Positions 16,330 through 24,085 of a stretch of 52,662 nt of DNA are shown one piece after another. The stretch spans positions 1-52,662 of the forward strand of contig QFZU02000143.1 in NCBI GenBank assembly GCA_003260025.2, given 5' to 3'. A program made the translations under genes and the position numbers. This DNA is from Microbispora triticiradicis (GTDB taxonomy: Bacteria; Actinomycetota; Actinomycetes; Streptosporangiales; Streptosporangiaceae). Below the pieces are notes generated by a model. The model searched no databases, was not told the DNA's origin, and saw nothing but the letters and a program-made list of their open reading frames with translations. Position 1 is the first letter of the stretch; every line of letters starts with the position of its first letter.

Positions 16330-17712
16330 ATGGCCTCTCCGCAGTCCGCGTCCGGCGGCGCCGAGCCGCATGCCACCCGTCAGCACGACGTCGACGAGCC
16401 CAGGGTCGACGAGCCCAGGGTCGACGCACCGCTCTGGCCCGCTCCGGTGGCCGCCGGGCCGGTCCGCGCGACGGTGCGCCTGCCCGGTTCGAAGTCGGTG
16501 ACCAACCGCGCGCTGGTGCTCGCCGCGCTGGCCGACGCCCCCGGCACCGTACGGCTCGCGCTGCGCAGCCGCGACGCCGACCTCATGGCGGCGGCGCTGC
16601 GCGCGCTCGGCGCCGAGATGACGCCGTCCAACGAGAGCGCCGACAGCGTGGACTGGTCGGTGACCCCGCGTCCCGTACGCGGCGGGGTGTCGATCGACGC
16701 CGGGCTGGCCGGGACCGTGATGCGCTTCGTGCCTCCGGTCGCCGCGCTCGCCGGCGGGCCGGTCTTCTTCGACGGCGACCCGCACGCGCGCAAGCGCCCG
16801 ATGGGCCCGATCCTCGGCGCGCTGCGCGCGCTCGGCGCGTCGGTCGACAACGACGCGCTGCCGTTCACGATCCGCGGGCCGATCTCGGGCGGGGAGGTCG
16901 TCCTCGACGCGTCCGTCTCCTCCCAGATGGTCTCGGGCCTGCTGCTGGCCGGCGCGCGCTTCGAGAAGGGCGTGACGGTGCGGCACGACGGCCCGCCCGT
17001 CCCCTCGATGCCGCACATCGAGATGACCGTGCAGATGCTGCGCCGGGCCGGGGTCGAGGTGGACGACACGGAGACCGACGTGTGGCGGGTGCAGGCCGGG
17101 CCGGTCCGGGCCGGGGACGTCACGGTCGAGCCCGACCTGTCCAACGCCGCGCCCTTCCTCGCGGCCGCCCTGGTCACCGGTGGCGCCGTCGTCGTGCCGG
17201 ACTGGCCGGAGGAGACGACGCAGGGCGGCGACGCGCTGCGCGGGCTGCTCGCCGAGATGGGCGCGCGGGTCGAGCGGGTGCCGGAGGGCCTGCGGGTGAC
17301 CGGCAGCGGATCCCTGCGGGGCATCGACGCCGACCTGCGGGACGTCAGCGAGCTCACGCCCACGATCGCCGCGCTCGCCGCGCTGGCCGACGGCCCCTCC
17401 CGGATCAGGGGCGTCGCGCACATCCGGGGGCACGAGACCGACCGGATCGCCGCTCTCGCGACGGAGATCAACCGGCTGGGCGGCGACGCGCGGGAGACCG
17501 ACGACGGCCTGGAGATCCGTCCCCGGCCGCTGACCGGCGGTGTCTTCCGCTCCTACGCCGACCACCGCATGGCCACGGCGGGCGCCGTCGTCGGCCTGGT
17601 CGTGCCGGGCGTCGAGGTCGAGGACATCGCGACGACCGCCAAGACGCTGCCCGAGTTCCCGCGCATGTGGGCCGCGATGCTGGGCAGCGAAGGGCTCGGC
17701 GAGGGGCACTGA
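16330..17712 (+). CDS. aroA: 3-phosphoshikimate 1-carboxyvinyltransferase (EPSP synthase)
   Basis: A 460-aa EPSP synthase that joins shikimate-3-phosphate and PEP in the shikimate pathway. Signatures are [19 protein letters not shown] near the N-terminus, [36 protein letters not shown] and [13 protein letters not shown]. The first ~40 residues form a variable extension that includes a 15-bp tandem duplication (GTCGACGAGCCCAGG twice, from 16389), encoding a DEPRV repeat. The stop TGA overlaps an ATG (TGATG at 17710-17714) that opens an 11-codon reading frame leading into rsgA. Confidence 0.95.
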   Translation: MASPQSASGGAEPHATRQHDVDEPRVDEPRVDAPLWPAPVAAGPVRATVRLPGSKSVTNRALVLAALADAPGTVRLALRSRDADLMAAALRALGAEMTPSNESADSVDWSVTPRPVRGGVSIDAGLAGTVMRFVPPVAALAGGPVFFDGDPHARKRPMGPILGALRALGASVDNDALPFTIRGPISGGEVVLDASVSSQMVSGLLLAGARFEKGVTVRHDGPPVPSMPHIEMTVQMLRRAGVEVDDTETDVWRVQAGPVRAGDVTVEPDLSNAAPFLAAALVTGGAVVVPDWPEETTQGGDALRGLLAEMGARVERVPEGLRVTGSGSLRGIDADLRDVSELTPTIAALAALADGPSRIRGVAHIRGHETDRIAALATEINRLGGDARETDDGLEIRPRPLTGGVFRSYADHRMATAGAVVGLVVPGVEVEDIATTAKTLPEFPRMWAAMLGSEGLGEGH

Positions 17713-17747
17713 TGGCGGCACTGGGACGATCGGGGCACGGGAACTGA
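17712..17747 (+). other. 11-codon bridging ORF between aroA and rsgA
   Basis: ATG 17712 overlaps the aroA stop. The frame reads [11 protein letters not shown] and ends at TGA 17745-17747. Its last bases overlap the presumed rsgA start as CTGA (17744-17747). It may carry ribosomes from aroA to rsgA by successive re-initiation. There is no evidence that the peptide itself matters. Confidence 0.4.
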
Positions 17748-18772
17748 GCAGACGGCGCTACGACGAGGACGACGTCAGGATCAGGCCGGGCAAGGGCTCG
17801 CGGCCCCGGACGCGCATCCGGCCTGCCCACAGCGAGGCGGTCGAGGGGTTCGTGGTGGCCGTCGACCGCGGGCGCTACACCTGCCTGGTCGGTGAGGGCG
17901 TGCCCGGCACCGAGACGTCCGGGCGGCGGAGGGGCGAGCGGACGCTCGTCGTCGCGATGAAGGCGCGCGAGCTCGGCCGTAAGGGCATCGTCGTGGGCGA
18001 CCGCGTCGCGCTGGTGGGCGACGTGACCGGGCAGCCCGACACACTGGCGCGCGTCGTCCGCGTCGAGGAGCGGACGTCGATGCTGCGCCGCAGCGCCGAC
18101 GACACCGACGACATCGAGCGGCCCATCGTCGCCAACGCCGACCGATTGGTGATCGTGACCGCGCTCGCCGATCCGCCGCCGCGTCCCCGCATGATCGACC
18201 GGATGCTCGTCGCGGCCTTCGACGCCGACATCGAGCCGCTGCTCTGCCTCACCAAGTCGGACCTCGCCCCCGCCGGCGACCTCGTGGCCCTCTACGAGCC
18301 CCTCGGCGTGCCGTACGTCGTGGTCCGCAGGGGCGGCGCGCTCGACGAGCTGGCCGGGGTGCTCGCGGACCGGATCAGCGTGCTGGTCGGCCACTCGGGT
18401 GTCGGCAAGTCGACCCTGGTCAACGCGTTGGTGCCGCACGCCCGCCGGGCCGTGTCCCACGTGAACGCGGTCACCGGCCGGGGCAGGCACACCTCCACCT
18501 CGGCGGTCGCGCTGGAACTGCCCGAGGGCGGCTGGATCATCGACACGCCGGGGGTGCGCAGCTTCGGGCTCGCCCACGTCTCGGTGGAGACCGTGCTCGC
18601 GGCGTTCCCCGACCTCGTGGACGCCACGGCCGGCTGTCCCAAGGGCTGCACCCATCTCGACGACGACTGCGCGCTCGTCGGCTACGTCGCCGAGGGGCAC
18701 GCCGATCCCGCGCGCCTGGAGTCCCTGCGGCGGCTGCTCGCCAGCCGCGAGGGCGCCCCGGACGAGGACTAG
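17744..18772 (+). CDS. rsgA: Ribosome small-subunit-dependent GTPase RsgA, probable CTG start
   Basis: A 342-aa circularly permuted GTPase that assists 30S maturation. Order of motifs: OB-fold N-terminal region, TKSD (G4), GHSGVGKST (G1), DTPGVRSFG (G3), then a zinc region (CPKGCTHLDDDC). The conserved start region is SRRRYDEDDVRIRPGKG. No ATG, GTG or TTG lies in frame just before it; CTG 17744 aligns where relatives have their first Met and forms a CTGA overlap with the bridging ORF. The open frame continues upstream over aroA, but that part has no resemblance to RsgA. The stop shares CTAG with the convergent lysE-like gene. Confidence 0.88.
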   Translation: MSRRRYDEDDVRIRPGKGSRPRTRIRPAHSEAVEGFVVAVDRGRYTCLVGEGVPGTETSGRRRGERTLVVAMKARELGRKGIVVGDRVALVGDVTGQPDTLARVVRVEERTSMLRRSADDTDDIERPIVANADRLVIVTALADPPPRPRMIDRMLVAAFDADIEPLLCLTKSDLAPAGDLVALYEPLGVPYVVVRRGGALDELAGVLADRISVLVGHSGVGKSTLVNALVPHARRAVSHVNAVTGRGRHTSTSAVALELPEGGWIIDTPGVRSFGLAHVSVETVLAAFPDLVDATAGCPKGCTHLDDDCALVGYVAEGHADPARLESLRRLLASREGAPDED

Positions 18773-19404
18773 GACGAGGCGCCGCCGACGGCGAGCGCGA
18801 CGGCGAGCACTCCGAGCATCCCGCCCATGACGATCCGCTGCGCCCGCAGCCACCCCGGCCGGTGCGCCAGGAAGCCCGCGACGCCGCCGGCGGCCAGCAC
18901 GATCGAGCAGTTCACCGTGGCGGCCACCGCGATCTGGAGAGCGCCGAGAACGACGCCCTGAAGCAGCACGTCTCCCCGGTTCATTTCGACGAACTGCGGG
19001 ATGACGGACACGTACAGGACAGCGATCTTCGGATTGAGCAGGTTCGTCATCAGGCCCATGGCGAAGAGCCGCCGCGGGGGGTCGGGCGGCACGTCCCGTA
19101 CGGCGAACACCGAGACGCCGCCGGGACGGACGGCCTGCCAGGCGAGCCACAGCAGGTAGGCCGCCCCGGCCAGCCGGATCGCGGCGAGGACCTGGGGGAA
19201 CGCCGCGAGCAGCACCGCCAGGCCGAGGTTCGCCGCGGCCAGGTACACGAGGAAGCCCGCGACGACACCGCTCAAGGAGACCAGGCCCGCCCGGCGTCCC
19301 TGGCCGATGCTCCGCGACACGAGATACATCATGTTCGGGCCCGGGGAGAGCACCATTCCGAGCGCCACGGACACCACGCCCAGCACCGCGTTCCGTTCCA
19401 CCAT
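18769..19404 (-). CDS. LysE/RhtB-family amino acid exporter
   Basis: A 211-aa membrane protein with about six hydrophobic segments. The N-terminal signature LSPGPNMMYLVSRSIGQGRRAG and the central NLLNPKIAVLYVSVIPQF identify the LysE/RhtB/ArgO group, which exports amino acids or homoserine lactones. It is divergent from a MocR-type regulator with an operator-like repeat set between the starts, so that regulator is the likely controller. The last bases overlap the rsgA stop (CTAG, 18769-18772). Confidence 0.9.
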   Translation of the reverse strand: MVERNAVLGVVSVALGMVLSPGPNMMYLVSRSIGQGRRAGLVSLSGVVAGFLVYLAAANLGLAVLLAAFPQVLAAIRLAGAAYLLWLAWQAVRPGGVSVFAVRDVPPDPPRRLFAMGLMTNLLNPKIAVLYVSVIPQFVEMNRGDVLLQGVVLGALQIAVAATVNCSIVLAAGGVAGFLAHRPGWLRAQRIVMGGMLGVLAVALAVGGASS

Positions 19405-19480
19405 CGATGCCGCCTTCTTCGTCGAAAAGTCTCTGATGCCGGTCCGGAAGGCTTTTTCAGGCTATTTCACGCGCTTTACC

Positions 19481-19512
19481 GAGTGCAATGTTTATATTGC
19501 TCTCGGAGCAAT
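19481..19512. promoter_or_regulatory. Operator-like repeat set between the exporter and its MocR regulator
   Basis: Three related half-sites are seen: GAGTGCAAT (19481-19489), its near inverse ATTGCTCTC (19496-19504) and GAGCAAT (19506-19512). The last two overlap as a perfect ATTGCTC-TCG-GAGCAAT palindrome. The surrounding AT-rich TTTATATT is likely promoter DNA. The site ends just upstream of the regulator's ribosome binding site. Confidence 0.6.
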
Positions 19513-19527
19513 TGAGAGGAGGAGACC

Positions 19528-20865
19528 GTGGACGACTACCGGAAGCTGGCCGACGAGGTGGCCGCCGACATCGCGGCCGGGCGGCTGAGGCCGGGCGACC
19601 GGCTGCCGCCGCAGCGGGACTTCGCCCGGCGGCGCGGCATCGCCGGGTCCACGGCGGCACGGGTCTACGCGGAGCTGACCCGTCGCGGCCTGACGGTCGG
19701 AGAGGTGGGCCGGGGCACCTTCGTCCGCGCCTCCGCCCGGCACGCCGGGACGGTCCTGGCCGAGCCCGCCGCCACCCGGATCGACCTCGAGCTCAACCAC
19801 CCCCTCATCCCCGAGCAGGCCCGTCTGCTGGGTGAGGGCATCCGGCCGTTGCTGCGCCCCGACCTGCTGGAGGCGTCCCTGCGGCCGGTGGGCGCGGCGG
19901 GCACCGCCGACGCCCGTGAGGTCGTGGCGGACCTGCTGGCCCGCGCGCGGTGGCGGCCGGATCCCGCGCGGGTGCTGTTCGCGGGCAACGGACGCCAGGC
20001 GATCGCGGCCGCCGTCGCCGCGCTGGCCCCTCCCGGCTCGCGGCTGGGCGTCGAGGAGTTCACCTACCCCGTCCTGAAGACGATGGCGGCCCGGCTCGGG
20101 GTCACCCTCGTGCCCCTGGCGGCCGACGAGGCGGGCCTGGTCCCCGGCGCCGTCGAGGCCGCCGCGCGCCGGGCCCCGCTGAAGGCGCTCTACCTCCAGC
20201 CGACGCTGCACAACCCGTTGTCGGTCAGCATGCCGGTCGAGCGCCGCGCCGAACTCGCGGACGTGCTGGCGCGGCTGGACCTGCCCGCGGTGGAGGACGG
20301 CGTCTGGTCGTTCCTCCGGCCCGATCCGCCCCCGCTCGCCGCCGTGGCGCCCGAACGCGTGATCCTCGTGGACAGCCTCTCCAAACGGGTCGCGCCCGGC
20401 CTGACCATCGGGTTCGCCGTCGTACCCGAAGCCGCCGTCCCCGGCGTGACCGCCGCGCTCCACTCGGGAGGCTGGGCGCCCTCGCGGTTCGCGCTGGACG
20501 CGGCGGCCCGGCTCGCCGCGGGCGGTGTGCTGGACGCGCTGGGCCGCGGCAAACGGCGGGACGCCGAGGCCCGGCAGGAGATCGCGGCGCGTCACCTCGG
20601 CGGGTTCGCGGTGCGCGCCGACCCGAGGTCGTACTACTGCTGGTGGGAGCTGCCGCCCCCGTGGCGGGCCGACACGTTCGTGGCCGCCGCGGCGCGGCAC
20701 GGCATCGGCGTCACCCCGGCGGCGGCGTTCGCGGTCGGCGACTACCGCACGCCGAACGCCGTCCGCCTGGGCCTCGCCTCCCCTCCGGCGGAGACGCTGG
20801 AGCTCGCCCTGGCCACCCTCGCCCGGCTCGCCCGGTCCTCCCCCGACGAGGTCCTCGCGGACTGA
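19528..20865 (+). CDS. MocR/PdxR-type GntR regulator with aminotransferase domain
   Basis: A 445-aa fusion. A GntR winged helix occupies about residues 1-75 (LRPGDRLPPQRDFARRRGI, VGRGTFV), followed by a class I aminotransferase-like domain. The PLP lysine is in DSLSKRVAPGLTIGF, with a YLQPTLHNP segment upstream. Such proteins use the aminotransferase fold to sense PLP or amino-compound aldimines and usually control a divergent gene. Here that gene is the LysE-type exporter. GTG 19528 has GAGGAGG just upstream. Confidence 0.92.
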   Translation: MDDYRKLADEVAADIAAGRLRPGDRLPPQRDFARRRGIAGSTAARVYAELTRRGLTVGEVGRGTFVRASARHAGTVLAEPAATRIDLELNHPLIPEQARLLGEGIRPLLRPDLLEASLRPVGAAGTADAREVVADLLARARWRPDPARVLFAGNGRQAIAAAVAALAPPGSRLGVEEFTYPVLKTMAARLGVTLVPLAADEAGLVPGAVEAAARRAPLKALYLQPTLHNPLSVSMPVERRAELADVLARLDLPAVEDGVWSFLRPDPPPLAAVAPERVILVDSLSKRVAPGLTIGFAVVPEAAVPGVTAALHSGGWAPSRFALDAAARLAAGGVLDALGRGKRRDAEARQEIAARHLGGFAVRADPRSYYCWWELPPPWRADTFVAAAARHGIGVTPAAAFAVGDYRTPNAVRLGLASPPAETLELALATLARLARSSPDEVLAD

Positions 20866-20877
20866 TGGCGGACCGGC

Positions 20878-21321
20878 TCAGGCGTCCCGGTTGGGGCGGA
20901 GGGTCCAGGAGACGGTCATCTCGGTGACGACGACGCCCTCGGCGTTCCGGATCTCGACGCCGACCTCGAACTCGGGCCGTTCGCCCGCGTCCAGGCGCGC
21001 CACGACCTCCTCCCGCCCCGCCCGCAGGGTGGCGGCGGCCGTGACCTCGCCCGTGGCGAGCTTCACGTAGCGGATCGCGGCCCCGGTGGCCAGCGGCACG
21101 GCCCGCGTGAGCTGGTCGCCGAACGCCGACAGCATCGCCGCGCCCGAAGCCGTCTCGGCCAGCGTGAACAGGGCGCCGGCGTGCGGGCCGCCGACGTGGT
21201 TGCGCAGGTCCTCCCGGTCGGCCAGGCGGGCGACCGCCGTACCGGAGCCGACCGAGTCGAACGTGATGCCGAGCAGCCGGGCGAACGGGACGCTGTCGAG
21301 GAGAAAGGCGGCGATGTCCAT
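20878..21321 (-). CDS. Hotdog-fold thioesterase (DUF4442/PaaI-like)
   Basis: A 147-aa protein with one hotdog domain. The segment NHVGGPHAGALFTLAETASG is the typical catalytic helix region of PaaI-like and DUF4442 proteins, and VVVTEMTVSWTLRPN ends it. It probably hydrolyses acyl-CoA thioesters, with unknown substrate. ATG 21321 is preceded by TAACAT and exactly 7 nt, so translation is probably leaderless. It is divergent from hisN. Confidence 0.82.
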   Translation of the reverse strand: MDIAAFLLDSVPFARLLGITFDSVGSGTAVARLADREDLRNHVGGPHAGALFTLAETASGAAMLSAFGDQLTRAVPLATGAAIRYVKLATGEVTAAATLRAGREEVVARLDAGERPEFEVGVEIRNAEGVVVTEMTVSWTLRPNRDA

Positions 21322-21328
21322 GGCCGAG

Positions 21329-21396
21329 ATGTTACCGACTGGTACGACCCGGAGTGATCCGTCCGCCGATGCGAACGGGGAGGGTCGCGATACCTT
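21329..21396. promoter_or_regulatory. Divergent leaderless promoters (thioesterase and hisN)
   Basis: On the minus strand TAACAT (21334-21329) is 7 nt from ATG 21321. On the plus strand TACCTT (21391-21396) is 7 nt from GTG 21404. Both start codons lack a Shine-Dalgarno sequence, and only 82 bp separate the starts. Confidence 0.6.
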
Positions 21397-21403
21397 GGGG
21401 CAT

Positions 21404-22189
21404 GTGACGGAGTATCGCGACGACCTGAACCTCGCGCACCTGATGGCCGACGCCGCCGACGACATCACGATGCGCCGTTTCAAGGCCGTCGACCTGCGGG
21501 TCGACACCAAGCCCGACCTCACCCCGGTCAGCGACGCCGACCGGGCCGTCGAGGAGGCGATCCGGGGCACCCTCCGCCGCGCCCGGCCCCGCGACGCCGT
21601 CGTGGGCGAGGAGTTCGGCACGACCGGGTACGGCATGCGCTCGTGGGTGATCGATCCGATCGACGGGACGAAGAACTACGTCCGCGGGGTGCCCGTGTGG
21701 GCCACGCTGATCGCCCTGATGGAGCACGGCAGGGTCGTCGCGGGCGTGGTCTCGGCCCCCGCGCTCGGCCGCCGCTGGTGGGCCGCCAAGGAGGGCGGCG
21801 CGTGGACCGGCCGCAGCCTGAGCAAGGCGTCCCGCTGCGAGGTCTCGTCGGTGGGCCGGCTCGACGACGCCTCGTTCTCCTTCTCCGACCTGGAGGAATG
21901 GGAGAAGGCCGGGCGGCTCGAACCGTTCCTCGACCTGACCCGGGCATGCTGGCGCAGCCGCGGCTACGGCGACTTCTGGTCGCACATGATGGTCGCGGAG
22001 GGCGCGGTGGACGTCTCCGCCGAGCCCGAGCTGTCGCCGTGGGACATGGCGGCGCTCACGATCATCGTGGAGGAGGCCGGCGGCTCCTGCACCTCGCTCG
22101 ACGGCGCCTCCCCGCTCGACGGCGGCAACCTCGTCTGCACCAACGGCCTGCTGCACGACGAGGTGCTCAAGCGCCTGTCCCCCCGCTGA
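21404..22189 (+). CDS. hisN: Histidinol-phosphatase, inositol monophosphatase family (HisN)
   Basis: A 261-aa metal-dependent phosphatase of the IMPase fold. The metal sites are VVGEEFG and the signature VIDPIDGTKNYVRG, with SPWDMAALTIIVEEAGG near the C-terminus. This length and sequence match the actinobacterial histidinol-phosphatase HisN, and the gene lies near aroA, rsgA and sigR as in Streptomyces. The start GTG 21404 is leaderless-type. Another inositol-phosphatase-family substrate cannot be excluded from sequence alone. Confidence 0.88.
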   Translation: MTEYRDDLNLAHLMADAADDITMRRFKAVDLRVDTKPDLTPVSDADRAVEEAIRGTLRRARPRDAVVGEEFGTTGYGMRSWVIDPIDGTKNYVRGVPVWATLIALMEHGRVVAGVVSAPALGRRWWAAKEGGAWTGRSLSKASRCEVSSVGRLDDASFSFSDLEEWEKAGRLEPFLDLTRACWRSRGYGDFWSHMMVAEGAVDVSAEPELSPWDMAALTIIVEEAGGSCTSLDGASPLDGGNLVCTNGLLHDEVLKRLSPR

Positions 22190-22203
22190 ACCGTATCTGA
22201 ACC

Positions 22204-23160
22204 TCAGGGACCGGCGTACGGCAGGAACGACAGCCGGACGTGCTCGTCGTACGGCACGACGAGCGTGCCGCCGCCCCGCCAGACGAGAGGCCACCGTGAG
22301 CCGGTCGGCCATTCGGCGGGGATCAGGAACAGGCGGCCGCCGGACTCGGTGAGCAGGCGCAGGTGGTGGTACCGGTAGGCGAACCGGCGGCCCTTGGCCT
22401 TGGGGAGCCTCGACTCGGTGGCTCCCGCGAACTCGGGCCCCAGGTCGAGCGGCTCGGTGGTGTCGAGCACGACCTCGGGCCGGCGGTCGAGGCCGGCGAC
22501 GAAGTCGGCCGCGCGGCTCCTGCCGTACGCGATCGCGTAGCCGGCACTGGCCCAGAACAGGCTCGCGACCGCCAGCGAGACGACGGCCACGGCCGCCGCG
22601 CGTTCGAGCAGCCGCTGCCGGTGGACGCGGCGCCACGTGACCAGCCAGCGGCCGTAGGCGCCGAGCAGGGTCCCGGCGCCGAGGCAGAGCGCGCTGGTCC
22701 CGGGCGCCTCGCGGGCGGCGACGTCGGGGGCGAGCGTCCCCGCCACGCCCCTGGCGACCAGGAGGACGCCCACCACGATTAACGCCCATCCCGTCACCGT
22801 GAGCGCGGGCGACCGCACGGCGGGATCGTCGATCGACGCGCGCCGGCGGCGCCGTACGAGGCGGCTGATCTCGACGTGGCCCCACAGGGCCAGGAGCGCG
22901 ACGAGGAACAGCGCGGCCAGGGGGAACCACAGCGCCTCGGAGCCGTACAGCAGCACCGCCTGCGTCGGCAGGTCGAGGATGTCGAGATCCAGGCCGAACA
23001 GGGCGAAGCGGCGGCGGCTCGACACGTAACCGAAGTAGAAGAGCAGGCCGACGGCGATGCTGGGCGGCAGCGCGCCGATGCCCACGGCCTGGGCGAACGC
23101 GGCGAACCTGCGTTCGAGCGGGCTCGGCTGCGGGGCCTCCTCCTCCCTCTCCTCGGTCAT
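22204..23160 (-). CDS. Multi-pass membrane protein, unrecognised
   Basis: A 318-aa protein. The N-terminal ~30 residues are charged and rich in Glu. About five hydrophobic segments follow (near residues 30, 80, 120, 155 and 195), then a soluble C-terminal part of about 105 residues with RYHHLRLLTESGGRLFLIP. It lies 4 bp downstream of a lipoprotein gene on the same strand, so the two are co-transcribed and may work together in the envelope. I recognise no family. The promoter region shared with the LuxR-type regulator carries the island palindrome. Confidence 0.7.
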   Translation of the reverse strand: MTEEREEEAPQPSPLERRFAAFAQAVGIGALPPSIAVGLLFYFGYVSSRRRFALFGLDLDILDLPTQAVLLYGSEALWFPLAALFLVALLALWGHVEISRLVRRRRRASIDDPAVRSPALTVTGWALIVVGVLLVARGVAGTLAPDVAAREAPGTSALCLGAGTLLGAYGRWLVTWRRVHRQRLLERAAAVAVVSLAVASLFWASAGYAIAYGRSRAADFVAGLDRRPEVVLDTTEPLDLGPEFAGATESRLPKAKGRRFAYRYHHLRLLTESGGRLFLIPAEWPTGSRWPLVWRGGGTLVVPYDEHVRLSFLPYAGP

Positions 23161-23164
23161 GGCC

Positions 23165-23989
23165 TCACCCCTGCGTAGGCTCGTCCGTCGGCACCTGATC
23201 GGTGGGTTCGTCGGTGGGTTCGTCGGTGGGGATCGGCGTGGTGGACGGCGGCCCCGACGGCGGGGGGCAGGGGATGCTGCGGATGCCGGGGAAGCCCTCG
23301 GACGGATTGGGGCAGTAGTAGTACGTGAGGACGTATTTCCAGGTCACAGCGGCCGGATGGGCGGGCGAGGGGGATGCTGGGATGCCGTCGCAGACGGGGG
23401 CCTCGTGGTCGACGCACGTCCGCTCCAGCGTCAGGACCAGCCGTGCCTTCGAGTCGGCGTCTCCTTCTCCGTCCAGCCCGAACGGGCAGACGGATCCCCC
23501 CGGGGTGAGCACCGTCCCCTCACAGGAAGCGGCCGGGCCGTCGAACGTACACGGATAACCTCCGGGAGCGGCGGTCATCTTTCCCGGACCGTCCTGCACC
23601 AGGCGCACCCGCACGACCCGCACCTCGCCGGGGACGGGGCTGGACAGCGTCACGCAGGTGCTGCCGCCGCCCCCCGTACCCTGGGGGCCGCTGAAGTCGC
23701 CGTCGAGCGTCGGGCCCGACGTGAGGGTGAAGTGCCCGGTTTTGCGCCCGTTTCCCCCGCCGCCTCCGGGCCCCGTCCCGCCCTTCAGCCCCTTCCCACC
23801 GCCGGCCGCCGCGCCGGTCGCGGCACCGGTCGCGGCCGAGGCCGCTCCCCCGTCCGCCTGCGGATCACCACAGCCGGCCAGCGCGATCACGACGAGCGCC
23901 ATCGGCAGGATCCATGCCCACCGGTGTCGCGGGCTCGTCCCGGCCCGTGCCTGAACGGCTCTGCGAATCGCTGTCCTGCGGCGTCCCAT
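23165..23989 (-). CDS. Putative lipoprotein, unrecognised
   Basis: A 274-aa protein with a long basic N-terminal region, one hydrophobic stretch and the lipobox LAGC (C40), so it is probably lipid-anchored outside the membrane. A Gly/Ala-rich linker (GGGKGLKGGTGPGGGGG type) follows. The central domain has several cysteine pairs (STCVTL, YPCTF, ASCEG, SVCPFG). The tail is rich in P-T-D-E-P repeats. It heads an operon with the membrane protein gene 4 bp downstream. Function is unknown. Confidence 0.72.
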   Translation of the reverse strand: MGRRRTAIRRAVQARAGTSPRHRWAWILPMALVVIALAGCGDPQADGGAASAATGAATGAAAGGGKGLKGGTGPGGGGGNGRKTGHFTLTSGPTLDGDFSGPQGTGGGGSTCVTLSSPVPGEVRVVRVRLVQDGPGKMTAAPGGYPCTFDGPAASCEGTVLTPGGSVCPFGLDGEGDADSKARLVLTLERTCVDHEAPVCDGIPASPSPAHPAAVTWKYVLTYYYCPNPSEGFPGIRSIPCPPPSGPPSTTPIPTDEPTDEPTDQVPTDEPTQG

Positions 23990-24024
23990 GGGGCGACGGT
24001 AAGAAGGCCGCGAGGGCCCGCCAA

Positions 24025-24040
24025 GAGTAGCCCCCTACTC
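24025..24040. promoter_or_regulatory. Palindromic operator-like site, copy 1
   Basis: GAGTAG-CCCC-CTACTC is a perfect 6-bp inverted repeat with a 4-nt spacer. It sits between the divergent lipoprotein (starts at 23989) and LuxR-type regulator (starts at 24086) genes. Closely related sites are at 32461-32476 and 45490-45505. Confidence 0.7.
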
Positions 24041-24085
24041 ACAAGAGCGGATGTATCAGGCGCACGCCACAAGGCTCATGAGGAC

